Source: Odontocerum albicorne (taxonomy: Eukaryota; Arthropoda; Insecta; Trichoptera; Odontoceridae). Taken from it: a stretch of 64,000 bases of DNA. Positions 54,413 to 64,000 of this stretch are shown one piece after another. The position numbers were made by a program, and so were the translations under genes. The stretch covers positions 930,001 to 994,000 of the forward strand of contig OX463844.1 of the NCBI GenBank assembly GCA_949825065.1, read 5' to 3'. Position 1 is the first letter of the stretch. The number at the start of each line of letters is the position of its first letter. The notes below the pieces were generated by a model, which was given only the letters and a program-made list of their open reading frames with translations, was not told the DNA's origin and ran no database searches.

Positions 54413-55140
54413 TGAGGAGGTAATATTAAAAGAAAAACATGCCCACCAAATCAGAATGTTGGGAAATCGCAAAAAAAACTGTTTGCATAAAAATATGTGA
54501 CATAATAATTCATTGTTAAAATATCTGAAATCCTTAAAATCGCTTAAGATGACTTGATTTGTTGTTTAAAATCGAATCATAATAATTAAAATAATTAACT
54601 TAGTTAAAAATATGGACATGATCCTTTTTGAGTGAACAATTCTACTTTAATCTTTTTTGATTAAACATGTCTTGGACTTGACGTTTTTTGTTCGATTTCA
54701 AAAATATTATACAAACAATAATTGGGTAGAGTAATTTATATTAATAAAATAAAATAAATCAAGTGTTACAAAATAAGAAGAAATATTACTATAAAACTAT
54801 AAATATATATAGGTTGATAAATATGTATAATGACATTACACTGCACGTACGATTTAAAACTGACAGTTGCTGGTGAACTGGTGGGAAGTTAGACACAATC
54901 GGAAAGCTATGATTGTTCAATTCGGACATGAACTTTTTTGATCGGTTTGAAGCTTGGACGAGATTCTTTTTGAAGAAATACTGTTTTTTTATTATTATTT
55001 TAAAATGGTTTATATGCTTTTTTCATTGAAATGAAAATGCTAAACGGTTCCGTACCATCGATAAGAAGAAATCTGCTTTAACAACTCATTTTTTGTATCC
55101 GATGGACATGATTTTTTTTTAATGTTATAGTACCTGCTCA
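54413..55140 (+). mobile_element. TIR element 'T', complete copy, about 728 bp
   Basis: Begins GAGGAGGTAATATTAAAAG. The right end, read inward, begins GAGCAGGTACTATAACATTA, so the ends are imperfect inverted repeats. Six or more subterminal copies of an A-run plus (A)TGTCC motif face outward or inward (for example near 54435, 54612, 54672, 54936, 54956 and 55103). A central segment AATTGGGTAGAGTAATTT-ATATTAATAAAAT separates two halves. No coding frame, so a non-autonomous DNA element of unassigned superfamily. Half copies lie at 29728-30026 and 32941-33370. Confidence 0.7.
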
Positions 55141-56069
55141 AATCAGTTTCGAGCTTATATTTATCCCGAATCACTTGTCTTCAGTGCATGCATTTCTACA
55201 GCGTTTATTCGGCTTTCTGTCTTTTTTATATCAACGTTTTATTTCCATGTATAAAAGTTGAATTAAATACAAATTTTGATATCGTCTGGTTTTAGAATAT
55301 ATATTTATCGAAACTTTCAATGTTCTTGATTTTCAAAGTTTCAATTTTTATGAAAGAAAAGCAGATTGTAAAATTGACTATCGCTGATTCCATGAGACAT
55401 TCCTTCCTCGAGTAGAGGCGATAATTTGGAAATTTATTGCTTCCAATGAATACAGTTTGTGTGGAATGATTCCACCCATTGGCCCGCCAATTATACGCTG
55501 AACTTTGCCACCGTGTCACCGGCGGAGGATTGTGGGACTAGGGAGGAGAACAGTGGAACTGAGAACAGTGGAACTTAAGCGGAACTAAACTCGAATTGTA
55601 TTCGTGCTGCGGGCGGGGGAGGGAATAATTCCACTATTGTCAGAATTGTGGAAGGCGAAATCAGGGTGCAATTAAAGGTCACGCCGACCATGATAAAACT
55701 AATTTTCCATCATCATTCGTGATTTACGAAGTGTTACAGATATTCCATTTCGGAGCTTTGTGTGATCTCTGAGGGGATTATGCTAATTTTGTGGAAAACC
55801 TCCCATGAATTATTTTTAAATTCATTGTGATTTGGGAAGCTTATCCTGGGGCTTTTTCTCATTTACGTTAATATTTCTGAAAATAGGTTTTCATTATTAA
55901 AAAAATATACACATAATATCTTTTTTCCCTGCTGGAAAGGAAGAGAGAACATATTTCAACACGTTTCAATCCAATTACATCTCATACATTTGTATTTCAT
56001 CCTGTTCAATCTTATTTTATTCATTTGTTTTCTGCCATGTATTTTGTTTTAATTTTTTATTTTAATCGA
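55141..56069. other. Spacer; 55430-55760 less AT-rich
   Basis: 55500-55700 contains a small direct repeat (GAACAGTGGAACTGAGAACA-GTGGAACT) and is otherwise unlike the surrounding repeats; it may be unique host DNA. Antisense frame 55292-55519 has no recognised domain. Confidence 0.4.
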
Positions 56070-56612
56070 GATATACGGGGGTGTGGGCTGAAAGCCCCCG
56101 ATGCCCTTGCGGTCAGGGTCGCCCTTCATTAGTGGGTTTTATCTCGGCCGGGGGAATGTTTGTGGGTTGAGCCCGGACCTTTTAATGTCTTCTCTCTTAA
56201 ATGTATTTTCTGCAGTTTATTCTGAGATGTATGTGCGATACTCGGAAGGAATTTACTATATACACCATATGTACACATTGTGTTTCTGTCAAGGAACCTT
56301 TATTTATTTGTTTGAATTAATATGAGGCGGTATTTGTAGATTTGTTTATTTTTCTGCCATCTATTCATTTTCTGTGTTTTTTTTCTTTTCTTCTTATTCT
56401 ACATGTGCAATAGTGTGGGCTGAAAAACATCTGCTGTTCCCGTGGCTGGGCTCGCCCTATATTGGTTGGGTGTATCTTGGCCGGGGGGGATGTTATTAGA
56501 TGAGCCCAGACCTTTTGATAGCTTCTGTCTTTAATATATTCTCTGCAATTTATGAGTTCTTGAAGTATATTTAAATGTATTATGTACATACTATGTTGCT
56601 ATAAATGAACCT
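56070..56612 (+). repeat. Two diverged tandem copies of a ~330-bp segment
   Basis: GTGTGGGCTGAAA occurs at 56081 and 56413 (332 bases apart). Both are followed by TCGCCC, TTGG(C)CGGGGG, GAGCCC(G/A)GACCTTTT, ATATTCTCTGCAATTTAT-like sequence and AACCTTTATTTATTT / AACCTGTATTTATTT. The structure suggests a LINE or SINE 3' region ending in a TATTT-type tail, present twice. The second copy leads straight into the 63-bp minisatellite. Family not identified. Confidence 0.6.
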
Positions 56613-57575
56613 GTATTTATTTATTTATTTATTATTATACTTCTGTCTTAATCTTGCTTAACTCCAATACTATTCCCATTCATAGCTCTATTTATTATTA
56701 TACTTCTGTCTTAACCTTGCTTAACTCTTATACTATTGCCATTCATAGCTCTATTTATTATTATACTTCTGTCTTAACCTTGCTTAACTCTTATACTATT
56801 CCCATTCATAGCTCTATTTATTATTATACTTCTGTCTTAACCTTGCTTAACTCCTATACTATTCCCATTCATAGCTCTATTTATTATTATACTTCTGTCT
56901 TAACCTTGCTTAACTCCTATACTATTCCCATTCATAGCTCTATTTAATATTATACTTCTGTCTTAACCTTGCTTAAATCCTATATTATTCCCATTCATAG
57001 CTCTATTTATTATTATACTTCTGTCTTAACCTTGCTTAACTCCTATACTATTCCCATTCATAGCTCTATTTATTATTATACTTCTGCCTTAACCTTGCTT
57101 AACTCCTATACTATTCCCATTCATAGCTCTATTTATTATTATACTTCTGCCTTAACCTTGCTTAACTCCTATACTATTCCCATTCATAGCTCTATTTATT
57201 ATTATACTTCTGCCTTAACCTTGCTTAACTCCTATACTATTCCCATTCATAGCTCTATTTATTATTATACTTCTGCCTTAACCTTGCTTAACTCCTATAC
57301 TATTCCCATTCATAGCTCTATTTATTATTATACTTCTGTCTTAACCTTGCTTAACTCCTATATTATTCCCATTCATAGCTCTATTTATTATTATACTTAT
57401 GTCTTAACCTTGCTTAACTCCTATACTATTCCCATTCATAGCTCTATTTATTATTATACTTCTGCCTTAACCTTGCTTAACTCCTATACTATTCCCATTC
57501 ATAGCTCTATTTATTATTATACTTCTGTCTTAACCTTGCTTAACTCCTATACTATTCCCATTCACATCTCTATTT
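56613..57575. repeat. 63-bp minisatellite, about 15 copies
   Basis: Unit: CTATACTATTCCCATTCATA, then GCTCTATTTATTATTATACT, then TCTGTCTTAACCTTGCTTAACTC. Very homogeneous, with diagnostic variants (TCTGCC, TATTATT, TAATATT). Because 63 is divisible by three, one plus-strand frame stays open (LLNSYTIPIHSSIYYYTSVL repeats), broken only where TTTAATATT replaces TTTATTATT; this is not evidence of coding. Confidence 0.92.
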
Positions 57576-58090
57576 TCCTAGAGATTCTCTTTTATTTTAA
57601 GTCTCAAATTTTCCAAATATGGTTTTCCACGTAAGAGTTAAGGTCATAAATATTAATCAAAAACTGGTTGAGTGTAAAAAAATAGTTAAAGCAATAAATC
57701 CATCAGATGTAAGTTAGTTATATGAAATTGTTAAATAAATAATGCATTTAAACATTTTTTATGTTTTTTGAATTTCAATATTCTTAAAACAATCGAGTTT
57801 GATTTTCGATAAACAGAATGAAAATAAATTGATTGGTACTAATTTTTTTTCAAAAGTTTCAAAAAATCGTATTCGAAATAATAATTTAAAATTTTTATTT
57901 CAGTTAAATTTTTCATGAAAAAAACCCTCTTTCAGCGCATTTTCTATTTCAGTGCGATATGTCATCGAAATTATAATGAATATATATGTTAATTGGTGGT
58001 GAAACATGCATGATTTATGATGTGTGTTATTATGTAAATTCATACGTTTAAGTTCCGCAGAATATTGTACTATTGCATTCTACTTTCATT
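57576..58090. other. AT-rich spacer, nothing recognised
   Basis: No recognisable frame, repeat or element boundary. Confidence 0.45.
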
Positions 58091-58160
58091 GTATACAGTA
58101 CAACCTGGTGGGCTTATTGCCACGATGTAATTTCTTTCAACCAACCAAATATTATATTGG
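58091..58160 (-). mobile_element. SINE/LINE-A tail fragment
   Basis: GTACAACCTGGTGGGCTTAT and TCTTTCAACCAACCAAAT are the antisense 3' tail shared by the SINE and LINE-A; nothing else of either element is attached. Confidence 0.55.
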
Positions 58161-58244
58161 TTAGGAAAAAAAAAAATTTTATTCTTCTTTTGATTTATTT
58201 GAAACTGCGAGAAAAAATATGTTTTCTCAAAATCATGATATACA

Positions 58245-58520
58245 TTGTAATTTATTTAATCAAACACTGTTTATTCCACATTTCTGTAACGGTATAACCC
58301 TACCGGTTTCAAGGCTTTTACCTCATCTTTAGGGGAGCACAAACAAGACTAAATTCTGTTCAAACTGGTACCGATATACATTGGTTCAACGGTTAGGGAC
58401 ATTCGGGTTGGGGACTGAGGGCTGAGGAAGATATGGGACGATTTTGGCCAGCAGCGGAGAGATTTTTGGGATATATGTATTTACCAGATGTTCCCCCCGG
58501 TGTACTGACGTACGTCATTT
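58245..58520 (-). mobile_element. Penelope-like 3' fragment
   Basis: From 58245 the antisense terminal repeat (GTAATTTATTTAATCAAACA, CCCTACCGGTTTCAAGGC, CTCATCTTTAGGGGAGCAC), then the ORF end in antisense: PKISPLLAKIVPYLP and PQPSVPNPNVPN. The core reads CTAAAGA instead of CTGANGA, so the ribozyme-like motif is mutated. 5'-truncated. Confidence 0.75.
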
Positions 58521-58684
58521 TTTAAACATTTTTATAATGCTGTTCTTAGATATATTCTTATTGTAAATAATATCCATTTGGGAATATCAAAAATTTAATT
58601 TCTTTTTATAAAATATAAGATATTTAGCTTAGTCCTAACGATACCTGTATTCCGACCCGAAATGTACAGGTTCGATTCATGTAA

Positions 58685-58925
58685 GTTACAAATTTAATTA
58701 AAAAGAGTTTCAGTCCGGTTTTAATTTAAGAGATTTTCAAAAATCTTTCTGTTTATTTGGTGGAGATTTTCAAAAGACAATGAATCCATCACATTGTACT
58801 GTATGTGCATACCCGTTAGTTTTTAATTATATTTAAAAAGGTTCCAGTCTGGTTTTTATTTAAGGTCTTTTTAAACGTGTTTCTGTTTGCTTGGGAGATA
58901 TTAAAACAAAGCTGAACGGTATACA
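58685..58925 (+). mobile_element. SINE linker fragments, two in tandem
   Basis: AAAAAGAGTTTCAGTCCGGT (58701) with CTTTCTGTTTATTTGGTGGA, and again AAAAAGGTTCCAGTCTGGTT (58836) with GTGTTTCTGTTTGCTTGGGA, correspond to the linker-to-tail part of the tRNA-derived SINE. Heads are missing or too decayed to recognise. Confidence 0.45.
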
Positions 58926-59649
58926 TTAATAAAAACACTGAATAATAGTTATAAAATTAACTAATTAAACGCAAAGGGAAAACTCTCTTTATTGCCCTCG
59001 TTTAAACTGCTAACTTTTTACGATTTTTTTATCACAACGTTTACATTGTGATAACCAGGCTAAACATTCTTCTAATATTAACAATAATACAATAGTTATT
59101 CGACGTAAGAAGTGCTAACCGAAAGGAAAAGGAGGTCTTGTTAGAAGTGCATCTAAGCCAGCCGGTCCGGGATAGCGCCTAATCGCCTCCTGGCGCTCGG
59201 CCAGCCCGCCTGCTTTATGGAAAAACTTTATCACTTCACCGGACTGTGGAGACTACAACTGGCAGCGATTATGACACATCGCTGTGCAACATGCTAATTG
59301 GCCAAATTGTAGAAATTACAATATTCCAAACTGGAAATTACAATATTCGAAACTGAAAATTACAATATTCCAAGCTGGAAATTACAATATTCGAAACTGA
59401 AAATTCCAGCTTGGAATATTGTAATTTCTACAAATTTAAATAATTTTCATTCCATTTAAGTTCTTTAAGAACTAGTTTGTGGAGCATTAGAAAGGTTTAT
59501 AGTAGAAATCGATGTTGTTAAAATTTCCTATCAATTAATTAAGTTTTTTCTCATAATGGAACAAAGAGAAAAGTGAAATTATTTTTGAATGACTTGTTCT
59601 TACATTGAATTGATGTCTGTCTGATTGTTAAAGCTTAAAACAAAGTTGT
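58926..59649. repeat. Spacer with short inverted/direct repeats at 59305-59432
   Basis: GAAATTACAATATTCCAAAC, then four or so ~22-bp variants (GAAAATTACAATATTCCAAG, GAAATTACAATATTCGAAAC), then the same word inverted (CTTGGAATATTGTAATTTC at about 59413), so the array can fold back on itself. 59140-59290 is a GC-richer patch without recognised content. Confidence 0.6.
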
Positions 59650-59910
59650 TTACTTATTGTAATTTGTTTTATCAAACACTGTTTATTCCACTCTTTGTAA
59701 CGGTATAACTCTACCGGTGTCAAGGCTTTCATCTCATCATCAGTGGAGCACAGACAAGACTGGATTCTGTTCGAACTGGTACCGAGATACACGCTTGTAT
59801 AATACATGCGAGATACATGCTTGTAAAAAGTGGAATAAACAGGGTGAGATAAAACAAATTATAATGTCTTTAAACCTGCAAAATGTTAATGCCTTAACTA
59901 TAAATAATAT
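59650..59910. mobile_element. Penelope-like tail, inverted-junction copy
   Basis: The first part is antisense (TTATTGTAATTTGTTTTATC, CGGTATAACTCTACCGGTGT, CATCAGTGGAGCAC; core CTGATGA at 59737-59743 on the minus strand, but GACAC instead of GAAAC). The second part from about 59825 is sense: AAAAAGTGGAATAAACAGG, GATAAAACAAATTATAATGT, GCCTTAACTATAAATAA. Same palindromic layout as 5700-5875, with about 80 bases between the arms. Confidence 0.7.
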
Positions 59911-60847
59911 GTAAGGTATTTACTTATATAATAGCCGCAGCCAGCACCTTCAGTGTGTACGTGTAAGGATTAGTATATTCCATTCCATCCCATCGTTTAA
60001 CTCATAACTGAGCATCGAGACTCCCATGATAGCATCTGACGACTCCCCTCCATCTATCAGTTGGGTTATTGTTAAGAATGTAATGTATCCCTACCAATGT
60101 TAATATGCTAATCTTATCGTATACTCTTATCCACTTCCAATATATATTATAAGTTATCATGCAAACCAATGTTAAGCTTATTATATCTGTACTATGTAAT
60201 CTAGAACCTTTAAATATTAATGTTATCACATGTATGTCAAACTTAACTCAATGTATTATGTTTAAATTTATTATCTTGTTGGCGGTTATCTATCCAAATA
60301 CAATAAAGATTTGGTATCACTAAATGGAAGTAAACTGCGAACGAGATAAATCGCCTGATATCGATTTTACCTTAAGGGCATCGATAAAATACCCGAAAAA
60401 ATCCTTCTTAATCTATCGAAGGGTCATGCGTATGGTTATCTTTGCTTTGAATAGGACGCCATATCAGAGGCAGCAATCATTATTCATAAAGCCACTACGA
60501 TGTTCACATCATCATTGTTATATTTTTAATCTGTCAATAATATTGGGTCTGAATCCCGAGTCCGAGTGCCTTTGAGGAAAGTCTGATCTTTAAATGATAT
60601 TTTTGAGAGTCTGATATCTACATTATCTCTGAGGAGAAGGTGATCTCTAAATGGCGCTGTAAAAAAGTGCTTTATAATTGTTTCTAAAATTTTAATCAGA
60701 TAAGTGTTAAGACTGTTTGCCAGCGAGTTAATGACTTGATGAATTATGTTACGTCACTACTCCAAGAGCTTTATGCATTCAATTTTTTTTAATATTATAA
60801 ATATTAGAGAAAACAATTGTAGAGAAAACAAAACAAACAACTGCAGG
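59911..60847. other. Spacer, possible transcript or LINE 3' end near 60305
   Basis: GGCGGTTATCTATCCAAATA followed by CAATAAAGATTTGG (60299-60312) resembles a polyadenylation region; no coding frame leads into it. Frames at 60002-60229 (minus) and 60324-60575 (plus) have no known domain. Confidence 0.35.
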
Positions 60848-61130
60848 AAGCCTAGGTGTTACAGACATCAACAGCAAGATGGAGGAGAGGCGATTGAGAT
60901 TGTATGGGCACGTTGGACGCAGAGCACCCGATCACATTGTGGACCAGGCAATCTCCATGGATCTTCCTCGAATAACAATCAGAGAAAGACCAAATAATTT
61001 ATGGGTGGTTCAAAAAGATAACCTGATGCAGATGCACGGCCTGGGGGACGTAGTCCGGGACAGAAGAGCATACAACCTGAGGACGAGGAGAGCTGACCCC
61101 AACAGTCTTCGCAGACAGCGAGTTGGGAAG
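60848..61130 (+). mobile_element. LINE-C 3' fragment (ORF2 C-terminus), copy 2
   Basis: The frame 60879-61130 reads MEERRLRLYGHVGRRAPDHI, VDQAISMDLPRITIRERPNN, LWVVQKDNLMQMHGLGDVV, RDRRAYNLRTRRADPNSLRR. It is open over this whole stretch, better preserved than copy 1 (341-643). Its 3' end differs from copy 1 after RQRVG, so it was probably truncated or joined to other DNA there. RT and 5' parts are missing. Confidence 0.8.
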
Positions 61131-61902
61131 ATTAGAGAAAACAACTGTGATTTTCGAGACAAGCCTATACCATTTTATATTTCCTGTATATACGTATTTA
61201 AAACTATTTACTAATAGGTTAAAATACTCTGTTTACAACGAAGTTTGATCATAATATTTTACGGAAAAAGTGGCAAAACTGAAAAAAAAAGAAAGTTAAT
61301 GAAGACGCACTTATATGTATTATATCCCGTGTTTCAGTTTTTCATGTGTTTCAAAATTCTAATTTCGCAAAATGGCAAATATCGCAATATCTCACAATTT
61401 TTATTTATTATAATAATTATTTCAAATGCTGTTTCGCTATAAGTTTCTAACATTTCCCATTAAATCTTTTATACACGAGTTTTCCAATAATTTATAGATG
61501 TTACCATTTTTGCCGATTGTTTAACACGTTTAATATAAAGTTTTCAATATTACTATGTGTTGATATGATTCAAGTAATAATAATAATTTCGTAACATGAA
61601 TAATTAATCGTTATCAGTAACAATTATTTGGGTTTAACAATAGCCCAGAACGAGCCGGTGAGATTACATACATGAATAATGTAAAACAATATAATTTCGT
61701 ATGATAAGCTTACTTGAGCTTATTCAAAATACATTATTTGAGTTAAAGCTGGAATTAAAATCTCTAATGAATGTTTTTGAATAAAACTCATACTCAGAGA
61801 TATAAAAAATGTAAAGTTCTATAAGTTTTCATACAGGTTAAAAGTAAAAGCTCCATTTGACAGTACTATGCAACAAACTTTTTTTTAAAGTCTTCCATGA
61901 CG
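61131..61902. other. AT-rich spacer, nothing recognised
   Basis: Duplicated word AGAGAAAACAA flanks the LINE-C fragment (60807-60827 and 61134-61144) and could be part of a target duplication. Otherwise featureless. Confidence 0.4.
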
Positions 61903-62030
61903 ACTTCCATGGCCTAGTTGGTAAGACATCTGGAAGTTGTGGGAAAATCAAGAGTTCCAACGGAAATCGAACCCGTGCTCTCCGGATTGGGATACAAGAG
62001 TTTTACTAACTAGGACACGGAGGCTGGCCA
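61903..62030. mobile_element. Two SINE heads in inverted orientation
   Basis: Plus strand at 61899-61937: CGACTTCCATGGCCTAGTTGG-like A box and TAAGACATCTGG. Immediately after, the minus-strand head at about 61953-62025: GTTCCAACGGAAATCGAACC (B box GGTTCGATTTCC on the minus strand), CTCTCCGGATTGGGATACAA, CTAACTAGGACACGGAGG. The two tRNA-like heads face each other, forming a foldback. Confidence 0.7.
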
Positions 62031-62426
62031 AATAAACATAAAAAAATGAAAAAAAATAATAAAACATTTCAATTGTAAATATTATACTGTGGACAGTAAA
62101 AAAAACTTATACGTAACATACATGCTTAAGTTTTTTTTTACTTCACCGGTGGAAATTTGTATGGGTTTGTATAAAGGCAAATTTGAGTGTTTAGTTTTCC
62201 CTGAATTGATTTATTTTCTGAAAGTGTTCATATATTGAATTAGTATTTACTTATTAAATATTTCACACAAAATACGGCAAATACCGCATATAAGGGATCT
62301 CCTAGTCAAAAAAAACTTACAGGAGTGGTTTAATTGCAGTATCATATATTAAGTAAGATATCCTTGATGATTGTCTATCTGCAAAAGACGAGAGAAACAA
62401 TAAAAAAGAAGCGGAATAAAGTCAAG
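62031..62426. other. AT-rich spacer
   Basis: AAGGGATCTCCTAG at 62292 is nearly complementary to GTAAGGAGATCCTTT at 62518-62532; the two could be the ends of a ~240-bp foldback element containing the hairpins at 62427-62521. Not firmly supported. Confidence 0.35.
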
Positions 62427-62521
62427 TTGTTTTTAATCATAACTTCGCATTTCTGTGAGAAGTTATGATTAAAAACAAGTTACAATTTAAAACACGTGGT
62501 ACCAAGTGTTTTAAATTGTAA
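62427..62521. repeat. Two adjacent perfect hairpins
   Basis: Hairpin 1: 20-bp arms 62427-62446 and 62459-62478 (TTGTTTTTAATCATAACTTC and its complement), 12-base loop. Hairpin 2: 16-bp arms 62480-62495 and 62506-62521 (TTACAATTTAAAACAC and its complement), 10-base loop containing GGTACC. The two are separated by a single base. No mismatch in either stem. Confidence 0.85.
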
Positions 62522-62836
62522 GGAGATCCTTTGATCAGAATTCTACAAGAAATCCAGAAGAGACGTGAAGGAAATGGTAAGAAGTTGAGAGGGAGAGAAG
62601 GCTGTGTTTATTATTTTAAAAGCTTAGTAAGAGAATTTGTAATAAGTGGGTGACATTTGAATACGAGTATCTTTGGAGAAAGCAGACAAAGTGAGATATT
62701 TTTTGTTAAGAATTTCATGGAAATGTATGTGATATTTTATAAGCGTTTTTGCACATTATATTATTTTAAGTAACAAAACTAGAAATAGCTTTTCAGGCTG
62801 TGAATTTATGTGTTGAAATTAATATCAGTTGTATGA
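62522..62836. other. Spacer, nothing recognised
   Basis: No recognised frame or repeat between the hairpins and the LINE-D end. Confidence 0.4.
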
Positions 62837-63002
62837 AGAGGTGTTGGCAGGAGGCAAATGTCCTGGCTCCGCAATATGCGTGATTGGACAGGCATAAAGA
62901 ACGTTGGAGATCTTTTTTGGGTTGCCGGGGACAAAGATGTCTACTCTCAGGTAATATTCAACGTTGAGGTGACCTAACATGCCACTGAGAAGAAGAAGAA
63001 GT
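62837..63002 (+). mobile_element. LINE-D 3' end
   Basis: An uninterrupted frame from 62837 to the stop at 62975-62977 reads RGVGRRQMSWLRNMRDWTG, IKNVGDLFWVAGDKDVYSQV, IFNVEVT. This is the last ~46 codons of ORF2, colinear with 10648-10771. It is followed by CATGCCACTGAGAAGAAGAA and a short GAAG-type tail. Strongly 5'-truncated. Confidence 0.8.
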
Positions 63003-64000
63003 ATAGCCCCTCTCTCAAATCATGTAATCCATACCAAAATTGAAGCGACAACTAAATAAAAATGAAAAAAACTTTAACCTTTGAGGATGTCGTGTACTAC
63101 TTGTCCTCCCGTGGTAGGACATACTCATGGTGCTCACGTTACGGTTGATATTTTGCTGCAGATTGTACGATATCCAGCACGACTCCACTTATGGCGATGT
63201 TGACTTAGCCCTTCAGATGAAAAAGACAACGCTTTCGAAACGTCGGCTACATAAGCTAAACTACGCGGTACAATTATCCACAACACCTTATACAACTGAT
63301 AGGTAGAACCTTAAAAGCCTTAAAACATATTTAAAATTAATATTAAACATTTATTTTCATGAATATTTCATTTATTTTCATGAATATTTCAACATAGGAT
63401 CTGTAATTTTATTCATTTATGTATATAATCTGTCTCATTAAGGTCATGATTTTCATGAAAAACACTAATGACGCAATGAATGAAATCGGTCTCAAACAAA
63501 CGTCAAATACATAATTCAGGACCCATATAATCCAGAACTGGCATGAGTTCTTTCATTGCAGTACCACATTTACGAGTATGTTAACATATCTACGATAATA
63601 TACGAGTTATATTTACTCGTATAATTGCATAATGACTTGAATTAGACGGTACGAATCGTCCTAGTTTGGGTGGATTTATATTAGATATAAGAGTTGGGTA
63701 GGACTAGGAGCTAGAAAAACAGGCAAGCTTTAGACGTTTAAACTTATCCAACGGTAGCTGAAAGGAACTTAAATAATGATGAGGCAAACTTAGGCATGTT
63801 AAAAAGATGATATTCGTTAATTGGAACAAAAAACGTGCCAGTAAACAGCAATATAGAAGAAATTTCGGAAAAGTATGAAAAAATTGTTCAAGCAAATCGG
63901 TAACTTTTCTCAGAATAACTTATTGCACGGGGACTGCAAATTCATTTCCTGTTGTTATCCTTTTTTTTTTAAAACCCCTTTAATATATTTCTAATTGAGT
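63003..64000. other. Spacer; possible Penelope-like tail near 63210-63245
   Basis: CAGATGAAAAAGACAACGC and GCTTTCGAAACGTCGGC (63214-63247) follow the 'xxGATGA ... stem ... CGAAACGTCGG' order seen in other Penelope-like tails, with an AAAG/CTTT stem, but no ORF part is attached. TCCTAGTTTGGGTGGATT at about 63659 repeats the phrase downstream of LINE-E (44877). The final 300 bases show nothing else. Confidence 0.35.

Noticed and set aside
56654..57634. Two plus-strand repeat-protein ORFs
   Set aside because: They are by-products of the 63-bp minisatellite; no start context, domain or conservation signal.

Overview
The window is non-coding eukaryotic DNA, most likely from an insect. It is AT-rich, carries a 200-base assembly gap, and is packed with the debris of a mixed arthropod-type transposon fauna: cecropia/Hsmar1-like mariner, pogo-like, piggyBac-like and hAT-like DNA elements, Penelope-like elements, several LINE families and a tRNA-derived SINE. 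I found no host protein gene, rRNA or functional tRNA. It reads as a large intergenic or intronic stretch; the order and species cannot be fixed from the sequence alone.

Layout. 0-16 kb: LINE tails, a hAT-like MITE (2874-3514), a 21-bp minisatellite (4.0-4.7 kb), a cluster of Penelope-like copies (5.7-9.1 kb) that includes an RT/GIY-YIG remnant with an inverted tail, two more minisatellites (12.1-13.1 kb), a piggyBac-like MITE with TTAA target duplications (13389-14035) and a promoter-like patch (14.4-14.65 kb). 16.5-29.4 kb: a 12.9-kb satellite of about 247 units of 51 or 57 bp, arranged in a nested hierarchy (942-bp and 1038-bp blocks combined into a 3018-bp block) and open in one minus-strand frame over its whole length; it merges in frame with a LINE ORF2 tail. 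29.7-36 kb: a TIR element, LINE pieces and a 44-bp minisatellite expanded inside an interspersed repeat whose array-free copy lies at 14.9 kb. 37.2-39.8 kb: two mariners head to head sharing one TA, the left one apparently intact, the right one frameshifted by an 11-bp deletion. 40-49 kb: MITE, LINE, SINE and mariner relics and a ~240-bp tandem repeat. 50-64 kb: three tandem LINE tails, a pogo-like deletion derivative, the complete copy of the TIR element, a 63-bp minisatellite, further Penelope tails and LINE ends.

How things fit together. The autonomous-type enzymes still recognisable are a mariner transposase (37314-38333, intact by eye) and a Penelope-like RT with GIY-YIG endonuclease (7650-8660, 5'-truncated). 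The SINE shares its 3' tail with LINE-A, which suggests that LINE is its mobilising partner. The Penelope tails contain a hammerhead-ribozyme-like core. The most unusual object is the satellite: the junction sequence suggests it grew from a segment of a LINE ORF2 C-terminus, and its unit lengths, both multiples of three, leave a 4325-codon open frame that is probably not a gene. LINE family letters (A to E) used below are local labels only.
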